Positions 41,881 through 50,919 of a stretch of DNA of 64,000 nt are shown here, piece after piece. Positions within the stretch are counted from its first letter, which is position 1. Each line of letters begins with the position of its first letter. The notes under the pieces are model-generated. The model had not been told where the DNA came from. It saw only the letters and a list, made by a program, of their open reading frames with translations, and searched no databases. The position numbers were made by a program, and so were the translations under genes. The stretch is from Chromatiales bacterium (GTDB lineage Bacteria; Pseudomonadota; Gammaproteobacteria; Steroidobacterales; GCA-2729495), in the NCBI GenBank assembly GCA_020831895.1, contig JAFIFS010000067.1:1-64000 (forward strand), written 5' to 3'.

Positions 41881-44439
41881 TCAGCCGCCGGGGCTGTCTC
41901 CGCCCCCGGAGCTGGCGGACTGAGCGGCGCGCGTGGCCGCCTTTCCGGAGCTCGCCTTGCGGGTCGCGGTCTTTTTCTTTGCGGTTTTTTTCTTCGCAGC
42001 CTTCTTCTTCGCGACCTTCTCTGCCGGCGCCGGGGTGGCAGGTGCCTTTTTCGCCTTGCGGGCCGCGGTGCTGGTGCTGCCGGTCGCGCGTCGCCCGCGG
42101 CCGCGTCGAGGCGGCGCCTGGGCCAGGAGCTCCTGGCACTCCTTCAGCGTCAGTGTCTCGGGTTCCCGATCCTTGGGGACCCGGGCATTGCGCTCCTTGT
42201 CCGTGATATAGGGGCCAAAGCGGCCGCGCAGCACCTGGATGCCAGCCTCGGTGAAGTCGTGAATGACCCGGTTGGCGTCGGCCTCCTGTTTGGCACGTAT
42301 CAGCTCGACTGCCTCGTCCAGCGTGATCGTGTAGGGGTCGTGTTCCTTGATGGAGACGAACTTGCGCTGGGCCTTCCCGTCTGCGCCCCGTGGCTCGAAC
42401 TGCACATAGGGGCCGAAACGACCGATGTTGGCGGACACCGGCCAGCCCTCGGCGGTGGTGCCGAGCTTGCGCGGCAGCTTGAACAGCTCCAGTGCCTCTT
42501 CCAGGCTGATCGTCGCCATCTTCTGGCCCGGACGCAAACCGGCGAAACGTGGTTTCTCCTCGTCCTCCCGCGTGCCGATCTGGACAAAGGGACCATAGCG
42601 ACCCATGCGCACGCTGATGGGCTTTCCGCTCTTCGGGTCCGTTCCCAGATCCCTGGCCTGCCCGGCCTCCTCGCGCGAGACACTGGTTTCCTTGTCCTTT
42701 ACCAGCTCCTGGAAGGGCTGCCAGAAGTTGTCCAGCACCGGCTTCCAGTCACGCTCGCCGCGCGAGATCGCATCGAGTTCATCCTCGAGGGCGGCAGTGA
42801 AACCGTAGTCCAGGTAACGGGTGAAGTGTACGGTCAGGAAGCTGCTGACTACCCGGCCGATTTCGGTCGGGATGAAACGCTTGCCATCCATCTCCACATA
42901 GCCGACGTCGTTCAGGCGCGAGATGATCGTCGCGTAGGTCGATGGCCTTCCTATGCCATATTCCTCCAGCGTCTTGACCAGGCTCGCCTCGGTGTACCGG
43001 GGTGGCGGCTCGGTGAAGTGCTGGTTGGCCTTGACCTCGCGCAGGTCCAGCAGGTCACCCTCACGCACGTCCGGCAGCCTGACGTCGGCGTCGTCCTCGG
43101 CCGCATCGTCCCGACCCTCGGTGTAGACGGCAATGAAGCCGGGCTCGACCAGCACTGAGCCGGTTGCGCGGAAGCGCCCGGCAGCCGGCTCGCCTGACGG
43201 CGCCAGGTCGACGCCCAGCATGTCGTAGACGGCTGGCTTCATCTGGCAGGCGACAGTGCGTTTCCAGATCAGGCTGTACAGGCGGAATTCCTCGTCGCTC
43301 AGGAACCTGCGGATGTCCTCGGGCGCGTAACGTATGCTGGTAGGGCGGATGCCCTCGTGCGCCTCCTGTGCGTTCTTCGCCGAGGTCCGGTAGGTATTGG
43401 GCTTCTCGGGCACGCTGTCGGGCCCGTAGCGTTCGCCGATGAAGCCCCGGATCTCCTGCACGGCATCGCGCGCCAGCGTGACCGAGTCGGTCCTCATGTA
43501 GGTGATCAGGCCGGTCACGCCATCGCCGACGTCGACGCCCTCGTAGAGCCGCTGGGCGACGCTCATCGTGCGTCGCGCCCGGAAGCCCAGCTTGCGCGAG
43601 GCCTCCTGCTGCAGCGTGGATGTGGTGAAGGGTGGCGCCGGGCGACGGCGGCGCTGGTTGCGCTCGACACCGGTCACGCGCAGCCGGCCACCCGCGGCGT
43701 TCTCCAGCGCCGAGCGCACCTGCCCGGCGAGCTCGCCGTTGTCGAAGCTGAAGCGATCACCCTTGCCGGGAGAATCGACTACCTTCTCGCCCTGATACTC
43801 GACCAGCTTTGCGACGAAGCTGTCGCCTTTCCCCGTGGCCTCGGCCTCGATGCTCCAGTACTCGCGGCGGCGAAACGCCTCGATCTCGTTCTCGCGCTCG
43901 CAGATCATCCTCAGCGCGGGGCTCTGCACCCGGCCGGCGGACAGTCCCGGCTTGATCTTCTTCCACAGCAGCGGGGACAGCGTGAAACCGTAGAGGTGGT
44001 CCAGGGCCCGGCGTGCCTGCTGCGCATTGACCAGGTCGCTGGCCAGCTCACGAGGCTTCTGGATCGCCTCCCTGATTGCGCGGGCGGTGATCTCGTAGAA
44101 CACGACGCGATAAACCGGCCTGTTCTCGAGCAGCCCGCGCTCGCGCAGTATCTCGCAGAGGTGCCAGGAGATGGCTTCCCCCTCGCGGTCCGGGTCCGTT
44201 GCCAGGTAGAGCGCGTCCGCCTTGCGCAGGTCGCGGGCGATCGCATCGACATGCTTCTCGTTTCTCTCGATGACCCGGTACTTCATCTGGTAGCCGTGCT
44301 CCGGGTCGACCGCGCCCTCCTTGGCCAGCAGGTCGCGAACGTGGCCATAGGAGGCGAGCACCTTGAAATCCTTGCCCAGGTATTTCTCGATGGTCTTGGC
44401 CTTGGCCGGCGATTCGACTACGACTACGTTGGTGCCCAT
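41881..44439 (-). CDS. topA: DNA topoisomerase I
   Basis: An 852-residue type IA topoisomerase relaxing negative supercoils. The Toprim domain starts NVVVVESPAKAKTIEKYLG and holds DPDREGEAISWH. The active-site Tyr is in GLITYMRTDS (about residue 313). After the core there are three FGPY-type C-terminal repeats (MGRYGPFVQIG, IGRFGPYVQFE, RGRFGPYITD) and no Cys4 zinc ribbons. The last 55 residues are an Ala-Lys-rich basic tail (KKKAAKKKTAKKKT) likely to bind DNA. It lies downstream of smg and dprA on the minus strand, an order common in gammaproteobacteria. Confidence 0.97.
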   Translation of the reverse strand: MGTNVVVVESPAKAKTIEKYLGKDFKVLASYGHVRDLLAKEGAVDPEHGYQMKYRVIERNEKHVDAIARDLRKADALYLATDPDREGEAISWHLCEILRERGLLENRPVYRVVFYEITARAIREAIQKPRELASDLVNAQQARRALDHLYGFTLSPLLWKKIKPGLSAGRVQSPALRMICERENEIEAFRRREYWSIEAEATGKGDSFVAKLVEYQGEKVVDSPGKGDRFSFDNGELAGQVRSALENAAGGRLRVTGVERNQRRRRPAPPFTTSTLQQEASRKLGFRARRTMSVAQRLYEGVDVGDGVTGLITYMRTDSVTLARDAVQEIRGFIGERYGPDSVPEKPNTYRTSAKNAQEAHEGIRPTSIRYAPEDIRRFLSDEEFRLYSLIWKRTVACQMKPAVYDMLGVDLAPSGEPAAGRFRATGSVLVEPGFIAVYTEGRDDAAEDDADVRLPDVREGDLLDLREVKANQHFTEPPPRYTEASLVKTLEEYGIGRPSTYATIISRLNDVGYVEMDGKRFIPTEIGRVVSSFLTVHFTRYLDYGFTAALEDELDAISRGERDWKPVLDNFWQPFQELVKDKETSVSREEAGQARDLGTDPKSGKPISVRMGRYGPFVQIGTREDEEKPRFAGLRPGQKMATISLEEALELFKLPRKLGTTAEGWPVSANIGRFGPYVQFEPRGADGKAQRKFVSIKEHDPYTITLDEAVELIRAKQEADANRVIHDFTEAGIQVLRGRFGPYITDKERNARVPKDREPETLTLKECQELLAQAPPRRGRGRRATGSTSTAARKAKKAPATPAPAEKVAKKKAAKKKTAKKKTATRKASSGKAATRAAQSASSGGGDSPGG

Positions 44440-44465
44440 CTGATTGTTCGTGCTTCCGAGAGCAA

Positions 44466-44489
44466 GAAGCCGCGACTATGCGCGGCTTC
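44466..44489 (-). terminator. Stem-loop between smg and topA
   Basis: GAAGCCGCG at 44466-44474 pairs perfectly with CGCGGCTTC at 44481-44489 around a 6-base loop. On the minus strand it follows the smg stop by 25 bases, with the short tail TTGCTC, so a weak intrinsic terminator or an mRNA-processing hairpin before topA is plausible. The poor T-run keeps confidence low. Confidence 0.45.
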
Positions 44490-44514
44490 GTTTGTCGAGT
44501 TCCGCCGGAAGGGC

Positions 44515-44985
44515 TCAGTTCACGGAGCCGGTGTGCTCCTCGAACACGAGGTCTTCCATGCGGGCGAAAGCGGATTCCTGCCCGGGCTGGCTGAACAGCA
44601 CCATCAGGACCACCCACTTGACCTGTTCCACATCGATCTGGCCATGACCCAGAGCCATCAGGCGGTCAATCACCAGTTCGCGCTGCATCGCTGACAGTAT
44701 GCCGATCTGCTCGAGGTACATCAGGTAGCCGCGGCAATCGACGTCAAGCCGGTCCAGCTCGACGGTGTTGAACAGCCGGACGGAACGTTCGCCAGGCTCA
44801 TTGGTGAAAGGCTCGTCCCGCTCGGTGCTGAGACCCTCGAGCCAGTCCAGCGCGGTATCCACCTCGGGTTCACCGAAGCCGGCGAGCAGAAGCTCGTCCC
44901 GCAGCACGTCCTGGTCGGCTGCCTGTTCCTGCTCGGCGTAGGTTTCGAACAGGTAAAGCAGGACATCGAGGACCGAGTCAGTCAT
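44515..44985 (-). CDS. smg: Smg/DUF494 family protein
   Basis: A 156-residue cytoplasmic protein of the Smg (DUF494) family, function unresolved. The start MTDSVLDVLLYLFETY and the end TMEDLVFEEH-like region (FARMEDLVFEEHTGSVN) match the family over its full usual length. It overlaps the dprA stop by 4 bases and sits in the conserved dprA-smg-topA order. E. coli has it next to dprA as well. Confidence 0.93.
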   Translation of the reverse strand: MTDSVLDVLLYLFETYAEQEQAADQDVLRDELLLAGFGEPEVDTALDWLEGLSTERDEPFTNEPGERSVRLFNTVELDRLDVDCRGYLMYLEQIGILSAMQRELVIDRLMALGHGQIDVEQVKWVVLMVLFSQPGQESAFARMEDLVFEEHTGSVN

Positions 44986-46100
44986 GAGCCGCTGTTCCGC
45001 ATGATCTTCTGCAAACGTCCGCCGCTCAGCGACTGCACCAGTCCCTCCAGTTCGAGGGGCAGGAGCATGGAGGAAAGCTCCGCTGCCGTCAATCCGCTGC
45101 GCTGGACCAGGGTGTCCGTGTCCACCGGGGCGAAGCCCATGAGGTCGAGCAGCCGGCGCTGCGCGGCGGACAGCCCGACAGTCCTGTCCCGGAGGCCATG
45201 GTCTGGTGCGGGAAGCAGCGAGCCGAGCAGCGAACCCAGGGCGGCGACGATTTCCCCGCTGGTCTCGACGAGCTGGGCCCCCTCCCGGATCAGGCGGTGG
45301 CAGCCGCGGCTGAGCGGGTTATGTATCGAGCCCGGCAGCGCGAACACCTCGCGGTTCTGCTCCGCTGCCCGCCGTGCGGTGATCAGCGCACCGCTGCGCA
45401 TGCCAGCTTCGATCACGACTGTGCCCACCGACAGGCCGCTGATGATACGGTTGCGCTGGGGGAAATGGGCGCGCAAGGGTGGCGTGCCGGGCGGAAACTC
45501 GCTGACCAGCGCACCTTCGGCGGCGATTCTTGCGGCAAGTGCCTGGTTGCGGCGCGGGTATACTTGATCCAGTCCCGTGCCGCATACCGCAACTGTCGTT
45601 CCCCCCGCATCCAGCGCGGCCAGGTGTGCCGCGGTGTCGATGCCCTCGGCAAGCCCGCTGCAGATACTGAAGCCTGCGCCCGCAAGGCTCCCGGCGAAGG
45701 CCCGCGCATCGCAGAGCCCGCCCGGCGTCGCCGAACGGCTGCCGACGATAGCGAGCTGGGGCAGGCTGAGGCGGGCGGCGTCGCCCGCCACGAACAGCAG
45801 CAGCGGGGCGTCCGGGGTCTCGCGCAGCAGAGGTGGATAGCCGGGATCGGTCCAGGTCATCAGCTGCCGGCCGGGCGCGTCCAGCCAGCGCCGGCAGGCA
45901 GTCCATTGTGGTTGGTCAGGCTCAGGAAACGGCGCCCTCGGCATTCCGGCTGACCCCGGAACTGCGGCAGTGGCCTCGGCCAGCGCCGCCGCGGCGCTGC
46001 CGTGGCGCGTGAGCAGTTGCTCCACGGCCGGGCGCATTCCATGCGGGCAGCGAGCGAGCCTCAGCCAGGCCCTGAGCTCCTGATCGCCGGGAGGGCTCAC
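44982..46100 (-). CDS. dprA: DNA-processing protein DprA (Smf)
   Basis: A 372-residue Rossmann-fold protein that loads RecA on incoming single-stranded DNA during natural transformation. An N-terminal helical domain (about residues 1-80) is followed by the core with AIVGSRSATPGG, SGLAEGIDTAAHLAAL, GTGLDQVYPRRN and FPQRNRIISGLS. A C-terminal winged-helix-like domain (about 310-365, MGFAPVDTDTLVQRSGL) follows. smg overlaps its end. Presence of dprA alone does not prove competence. Confidence 0.96.
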   Translation of the reverse strand: MSPPGDQELRAWLRLARCPHGMRPAVEQLLTRHGSAAAALAEATAAVPGSAGMPRAPFPEPDQPQWTACRRWLDAPGRQLMTWTDPGYPPLLRETPDAPLLLFVAGDAARLSLPQLAIVGSRSATPGGLCDARAFAGSLAGAGFSICSGLAEGIDTAAHLAALDAGGTTVAVCGTGLDQVYPRRNQALAARIAAEGALVSEFPPGTPPLRAHFPQRNRIISGLSVGTVVIEAGMRSGALITARRAAEQNREVFALPGSIHNPLSRGCHRLIREGAQLVETSGEIVAALGSLLGSLLPAPDHGLRDRTVGLSAAQRRLLDLMGFAPVDTDTLVQRSGLTAAELSSMLLPLELEGLVQSLSGGRLQKIMRNSGS

Positions 46101-46139
46101 CGTACGCGCGGCCGGGCCGCGCGGCCTTGCCGGGCGGGG

Positions 46140-47243
46140 TCAGAGGGGGCTGCGCACCCGGTCCTCGAGCCGCAGCGGCACCGTGGCCTCCATGACAAGC
46201 GCATAGCTCAACCGATCCCAGGTCCGGAACACCATTACAGTTCCGGCCTGCTCGTCGGGCAATCGCACTTTCCGGCTCATTCGCCCGGATCCGACGCGAT
46301 CGGTGATGAGCTCACCGGCCTGCCAGGCTGTCAGCACATGGCCGGGCTCGAGACCGTCGCGGCTGCCGCGATTGATGACGACGACCTGGTACTGGCCGAT
46401 CCGGGTGACGCCATCGACAACGTGCATGATGGCCCCGTCGATGTCACCGTCCGGCGCGCGCGGGAAAAACACGGGCGGCAGCGGGGGCTCGGGCGGCAGA
46501 AGCCGGTCGCCCTCGAGCACCTCCCGGCTGGTCTCGCGCAGCAGCAGCGTTGCCGGATCCCCTTGGCGAAGGATGCTGCCCTCACCCACATGGATGCCCT
46601 CGTAACCCAGTGTCTGCCGGGTTTCGGGGTCCACAAGCGGCGCTCCCACGTGCACGACGCTGTACAGGTCACTGCCGTTCAGCTGTCCGCGGACGTAGGC
46701 CTTGAGCCCGGCGGCACCGATCAGCCGTCCTTCCTCGATCGCGACGACGTAAGGCAGCCCGCTCACCTCCCCACGCTCCAGCACGCGGCCCCGGGTCAGG
46801 AAGGGGCCCACGACCTCGAGCGGCAGCGTGGGAATCGCATCGGCCAGCGCCTGCTCGCGGATCCGGGGCGAGAGCCGCTCGGTCCCGGTCACGACCGGGC
46901 CGCGCTCCAGCATGATGCGCGGTTCCCCATCGATATAGACCAGCGTCAGCACATCGCCCGGAAAAATCAGGTGTGGATTGGCGACCTGTGGGTTGACGTA
47001 CCAGATCTCCGGCCAGAACCACGGGTCGCGCAGGAAGCGGCCGGCGATGTCCCAGAGCGTGTCGCCGCGCTGCACGACATAGCGTTCCGGGTGCGCCGGA
47101 TTCAGCCTCGCCGAGGCCGACTGCTGAAGCGCTGCCGTCAGTCCCGTTGCGGTCGCAAGTCCACTGCCGGCTGCTCCCAGTGCTGCTGCGAGCAGCACGG
47201 GAGCCAGAAGCCTGCGGCGGTGCATCGTCCGGACTATGTTCAT
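46140..47243 (-). CDS. LysM domain-containing exported protein
   Basis: A 367-residue protein with an N-terminal signal (RRRLLAPVLLAAALGAAG) and one LysM domain at about residues 52-102 (YVVQRGDTLWDIAGRFL to FPGDVLTLVYI), which binds peptidoglycan. The rest (about 110-365) is a beta-rich region without a recognised enzymatic domain. The gene lies divergent from def and upstream of dprA, a position conserved in many gammaproteobacteria. ATG 47243 is chosen; ATG 47225 is an alternative and a start at 47291 would add 16 residues before the signal. Confidence 0.9.
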   Translation of the reverse strand: MNIVRTMHRRRLLAPVLLAAALGAAGSGLATATGLTAALQQSASARLNPAHPERYVVQRGDTLWDIAGRFLRDPWFWPEIWYVNPQVANPHLIFPGDVLTLVYIDGEPRIMLERGPVVTGTERLSPRIREQALADAIPTLPLEVVGPFLTRGRVLERGEVSGLPYVVAIEEGRLIGAAGLKAYVRGQLNGSDLYSVVHVGAPLVDPETRQTLGYEGIHVGEGSILRQGDPATLLLRETSREVLEGDRLLPPEPPLPPVFFPRAPDGDIDGAIMHVVDGVTRIGQYQVVVINRGSRDGLEPGHVLTAWQAGELITDRVGSGRMSRKVRLPDEQAGTVMVFRTWDRLSYALVMEATVPLRLEDRVRSPL

Positions 47244-47293
47244 CAGGATCCCGTCCCTGCAATGCCGTGGCGGGAACGGCGGGCTGGCCACTG

Positions 47294-47299
47294 TATAAT
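47294..47299 (+). promoter_or_regulatory. Possible -10 box for def-fmt-rsmB
   Basis: A perfect TATAAT lies in the 187-base spacer between the divergent LysM gene and def. No convincing -35 hexamer is seen 16-18 bases upstream, so this is a candidate only. It would give a leader of about 125 bases before the def start. Confidence 0.35.
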
Positions 47300-47430
47300 G
47301 GCTGCCACGAGCCGATCCGCCTGGAGGCGCCGTCCGGGCAACCCCATGCAGCCCGGAACTTCAGGACGGGATATAGCACGAATCGATATGGGCAACCTAT
47401 TGGAGTGCGCCAAACTGTGAAGGAGCCGAC

Positions 47431-47967
47431 ATGGCGCGACTGAAAATCCTCGAATATCCGGATCCACGCCTGCGGACCCGGGCCCAGCCCGTGACCGAGG
47501 TCAATGCCGAGATCCGCCAGCTGATCGACGACATGCTGGAGACCATGTACGCGGCACCGGGGGTCGGGCTTGCCGCCACCCAGGTGGATGTGCACAAGCG
47601 CGTACTAGTGATGGATGTCTCGGAAAACCATGACCAGCCCTGGGCTCTCGTAAACCCCGAGATCGTCAGCCGGGAGGGTTGCGAGCTGGGCGAGGAGGGC
47701 TGTCTGTCGGTGCCTGACTACACCGAGTCGGTCGAGCGGGCTGCCCGGGTCCGGGTCCGTGCGCTCGATCGTGATGGCAAGCCCTTCGAGTTCGAGGCCG
47801 ACGGGCTGCTGGCCGTCTGCGTGCAGCACGAGATGGATCACCTCGAGGGCAGGCTGTTCGTCGATTACCTCTCGGAACTCAAGCGCCAGCGGCTACGCAA
47901 GAAGCTCAGCAAGGAGCGGCGCCGGGAGCCTTTGCGGCAGGGCGCCGAATCCGCGCCGCTGATCTGA
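47431..47967 (+). CDS. def: Peptide deformylase
   Basis: A 178-residue metalloenzyme removing the formyl group from nascent N-terminal methionine. The three family motifs are present: [19 protein letters not shown] (metal Cys) and QHEMDHLEG (two metal His and the catalytic Glu). AAGGAG lies just upstream of ATG 47431. It is the first gene of the run def-fmt-rsmB, with fmt starting 6 bases after its stop, coupling formyl addition and removal. Confidence 0.98.
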   Translation: MARLKILEYPDPRLRTRAQPVTEVNAEIRQLIDDMLETMYAAPGVGLAATQVDVHKRVLVMDVSENHDQPWALVNPEIVSREGCELGEEGCLSVPDYTESVERAARVRVRALDRDGKPFEFEADGLLAVCVQHEMDHLEGRLFVDYLSELKRQRLRKKLSKERRREPLRQGAESAPLI

Positions 47968-47973
47968 ACGGCC

Positions 47974-48927
47974 GTGAGCGCGCCGGGGCGCATTCTTTTT
48001 GCCGGCTCCCCGGAGTTCGCGCTGCCGACCCTCGAGGCCCTGCTGGCCTCGCGGCACCAGGTCGTGGCCGTGCTGACCCAGCCCGATAGGCCGGCCGGTC
48101 GCGGGCGGAGGGTCCAGCCAGGGCCGGTCAAGCGCCATGCGCTGGATGCCGAGCTGCCGGTGCTGCAGCCGGATACGCTGCGCGATCCCGGTATTGTCGC
48201 CAGGCTGGCCGACTTCCGGCCGGACCTCATGGTCGTGGTCGCCTATGGCTTGCTGCTGCCCACGCAGGTCCTCGCCCTGCCTCGCACGGGCTGCGTCAAC
48301 GTACATGCGTCCCTGCTTCCGCGCTGGCGCGGAGCCTCGCCCGTGCAGGCTGCGCTGCTGGCCGGTGACGAGGACACCGGGGTCAGCATCATGGCGCTGG
48401 ACGAGGGGCTGGACACCGGTCCCGTCTACCTGCAGCGGCGCCTGGCGATCGAGCCCGGCGAGACGGCCGGGCAGCTGGCCCGGCGCCTGGCCCGGCTGGG
48501 CGCCGATACTCTGGTCGACTGCCTCGACGAGATCCTTGACGGCCGTCTTCAGCCCGTACCCCAGCCGGCCACCGGAGCCACGCACGCCGGCCGGATACGC
48601 AAGACCGATGCCGTGATCGACTGGCAGCTTTCGGCCCGGGAGATCGATGGCCGCATCAGGGCCTGGAACCCTTGGCCGGTGGCCGAGACGCTGCTGGACG
48701 GCATGCGGTTGCGCTGCTGGTCGGCCCAGCCTGTTGCCGCCGAGGGGGCGGCGGTTGCACCGCCCGGCACCGTACTGGCTGCAGGTGACGAGGGCATAGA
48801 TGTGCAGACCGGGGACGGGGTTCTGAGGCTGCTGGCCTTACAGTTGCCGGGCCGCCCCGCGCTGGCAGCCGCAGATTTCGTGCGCGGTCGGCCGCTGGTG
48901 GGCAAGCGCCTCGGACCCAGTGACTGA
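47974..48927 (+). CDS. fmt: Methionyl-tRNA formyltransferase
   Basis: A 317-residue enzyme formylating initiator Met-tRNA with 10-formyl-THF. The N-terminal formyltransferase fold has ILFAGSPEFALPTLEAL and the catalytic stretch NVHASLLPRWRGASPVQ followed by DTGVSIM. The C-terminal OB-like domain (about 205-310) contains RIRAWNPWP. The start is GTG 47974. Its end overlaps the rsmB start by 8 bases. Confidence 0.98.
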   Translation: MSAPGRILFAGSPEFALPTLEALLASRHQVVAVLTQPDRPAGRGRRVQPGPVKRHALDAELPVLQPDTLRDPGIVARLADFRPDLMVVVAYGLLLPTQVLALPRTGCVNVHASLLPRWRGASPVQAALLAGDEDTGVSIMALDEGLDTGPVYLQRRLAIEPGETAGQLARRLARLGADTLVDCLDEILDGRLQPVPQPATGATHAGRIRKTDAVIDWQLSAREIDGRIRAWNPWPVAETLLDGMRLRCWSAQPVAAEGAAVAPPGTVLAAGDEGIDVQTGDGVLRLLALQLPGRPALAAADFVRGRPLVGKRLGPSD

Positions 48928-50323
48928 CCGGGCTGCGCGGCGGCCTGCGCCGCCGGGTGCGAAGCTCCGCGCCGCTGCGGCACTGGGGCTCCACCGGGTA
49001 GTTGCCGGCGGGAAGTCGGCTGATGATGCTCTGGCCGAGGCAGAGGGCCTGCTGGCCGATCCGCGGGATCGTCCCGCGCTGCGCGCGCTGCTCTATGGCG
49101 CCCTGCGCTGGCACTGCCAGCACCGTGCGCTGCTGGCGACGCTGCTGGAGCGGCCGCTTCCCGGCCGTGACCAGGTGATCCTTGCGCTGCTTTCCGTCGG
49201 CTTCTGGCAGCTGCGCGAGCCACGGCAACCCGGTTATGCCGTGGTTTCGGCCTGCGTCGAGGCGACGCGACTGCTTGGCCGGCCGCGTGCCGCCGGGCTG
49301 GTCAACGCGCTGCTGCGGCGTTTCCAGCGCGAGGGGCAGCACCTGCTGTCCCGACTCACGAATGAGGAGGCGCGGCATGCCTGTCCCCAGTGGCTGATCG
49401 AACAGCTGCGCGCCGACTGGCCGGAAGACTGGCCAGGCATGCTGGAGCGCGCCTTGCGCCATCCGCCCCTGTGGCTGCGCGTGAACCGTGCGCGCAATAC
49501 CCGTGACGAATGGTGTGCCCGTGCGGGTCTGCACGCCGAGCCCTTGCCGGATGCCTGGCCCGATGCCGTCCGGCTTGCAGAGCCGTGTCCCGTCTCGGAG
49601 CTGCCGGGCTTCGACGAGGGACTGGTCTCGGTACAGGATGCCGCGGCCCAGCTTGCCGCGCCGCTGCTCGACGTGGGATCCGGCATGCGGGTCCTGGATG
49701 CCTGTGCGGCACCGGGAGGCAAGACCGCACACTTGCTCGAGCAGGCTGCCGGGACACTGGATCTGGTGGCGCTTGACAGCAACCCGGCCCGGCTGTCGCG
49801 CTTGCAGGAGACGCTGGCCCGGCTGGGCCAAACGGCCACCGTGATGACAGGAGATGCCACCCGTCCGGAGCAATGGTGGGACGGACGCCCGTTCGACCGG
49901 ATACTGGTCGATGCGCCCTGTTCGGGCACAGGGGTCATCCGGCGTCATCCCGACATCCGCTACCTGCGCCGGCCAGGGGATATCGAGCCGATGGCCCGCC
50001 GGCAGGTCGAGCTGCTCGGGGCGCTCTGGCCGCTGCTGCGCGAGGGCGGCCAGCTGCTGTATGCGACCTGTTCCGTGCTCAGGGCGGAGGGCGATGCTGT
50101 TGTTGCCGGCTTCCTGGCGGCGACGCCCGGCGCATGTGAGCGCCCGCTGCCTCCCCCGGCAGCGGGCGCCCTGCGCCACCTTCCGGGTATTCCTGGAGCC
50201 TGGTGCCTGCCGGACGATCGTGATACCGACGGTTTCTATTATGCTTTAATCGGACGTATGCCCGAGGCAGCAGCACGGTTCCCGTCCATGCAACCCGCGG
50301 GCGACGCGGCCAGTCGCACATGA
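48920..50323 (+). CDS. rsmB: 16S rRNA (cytosine967-C5)-methyltransferase
   Basis: A 467-residue enzyme with an N-terminal NusB-like RNA-binding domain (about residues 10-145) and a SAM-dependent methyltransferase domain (about 235-450). The SAM motif is LDACAAPGGKTAHLLE, one Cys lies in VDAPCSGTGVIRRHPDI and the nucleophile Cys in YATCSVLRAEGD. The start is GTG overlapping the end of fmt, and the stop overlaps the next ATG (ATGA). This def-fmt-rsmB order is standard. Confidence 0.97.
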   Translation: MTDRAARRPAPPGAKLRAAAALGLHRVVAGGKSADDALAEAEGLLADPRDRPALRALLYGALRWHCQHRALLATLLERPLPGRDQVILALLSVGFWQLREPRQPGYAVVSACVEATRLLGRPRAAGLVNALLRRFQREGQHLLSRLTNEEARHACPQWLIEQLRADWPEDWPGMLERALRHPPLWLRVNRARNTRDEWCARAGLHAEPLPDAWPDAVRLAEPCPVSELPGFDEGLVSVQDAAAQLAAPLLDVGSGMRVLDACAAPGGKTAHLLEQAAGTLDLVALDSNPARLSRLQETLARLGQTATVMTGDATRPEQWWDGRPFDRILVDAPCSGTGVIRRHPDIRYLRRPGDIEPMARRQVELLGALWPLLREGGQLLYATCSVLRAEGDAVVAGFLAATPGACERPLPPPAAGALRHLPGIPGAWCLPDDRDTDGFYYALIGRMPEAAARFPSMQPAGDAASRT

Positions 50324-50919
50324 ATGACAGCCTGCCGATTTCACTGCCGTGGCTCCGCCGTTGCCGGCGGGCCCTGGCCTTGTGTTGCCTCGCTCTGGTC
50401 CCGCTCTCGCTGCCGGGCCAGACTCCGGAGGGCAGCCTGGAGGTTCGCAATGCCTCCGCGCGCCTGGTCAACGGGGTCTACTACGCCAGCGCGAGGATCG
50501 AGTACAGGCTGAGCGCGGATGCGATCGAGGCCATGGAGAATGGCGTTCCGCTGACTTTCGAACTGCAGGTCGAGATCAGCCGCGTGCGCCGCTTCTGGGC
50601 CAATGCCACGGTTGCGACGCTGCGCCAGTCCTACCAGCTCAGCTACCAGCCCCTGAGCCAGCTTTGGCTCGTGCGCAACCTGAACAGCGGCGAGCAGCGG
50701 GCCTTCACGACGCTCTTCGCCGCGGTCAGCGACATGGGCCGGGTCAGCGACCTGCCGCTGATCGATGCGGCGCTGCTCGAGCCGAACCAGACCTACATCG
50801 TCTGGCTGCGCGTGGTTCTGGACCAGCAGCAGCTGCCGGGGCCCTTGCGCCTGCTGGCTTTCTGGCGCGACGGCTTCAGTCTAGAGAGCGAGTGGTACCA
50901 ATGGACCTTAAGAGACTGA
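50320..50919 (+). CDS. DUF4390 domain-containing exported protein
   Basis: A 199-residue protein with an N-terminal signal or anchor (about residues 15-38) and the DUF4390 beta-rich body (about 45-195; SLEVRNASARLVNGVYYAS, FELQVEISRVRRFWAN). Function unknown. It lies in the conserved slot between rsmB and the NtrY-type kinase, overlapping both (4 and 19 bases). It is therefore probably translated with the kinase and may be its periplasmic partner; that last point is inference. Confidence 0.88.
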   Translation: MNDSLPISLPWLRRCRRALALCCLALVPLSLPGQTPEGSLEVRNASARLVNGVYYASARIEYRLSADAIEAMENGVPLTFELQVEISRVRRFWANATVATLRQSYQLSYQPLSQLWLVRNLNSGEQRAFTTLFAAVSDMGRVSDLPLIDAALLEPNQTYIVWLRVVLDQQQLPGPLRLLAFWRDGFSLESEWYQWTLRD

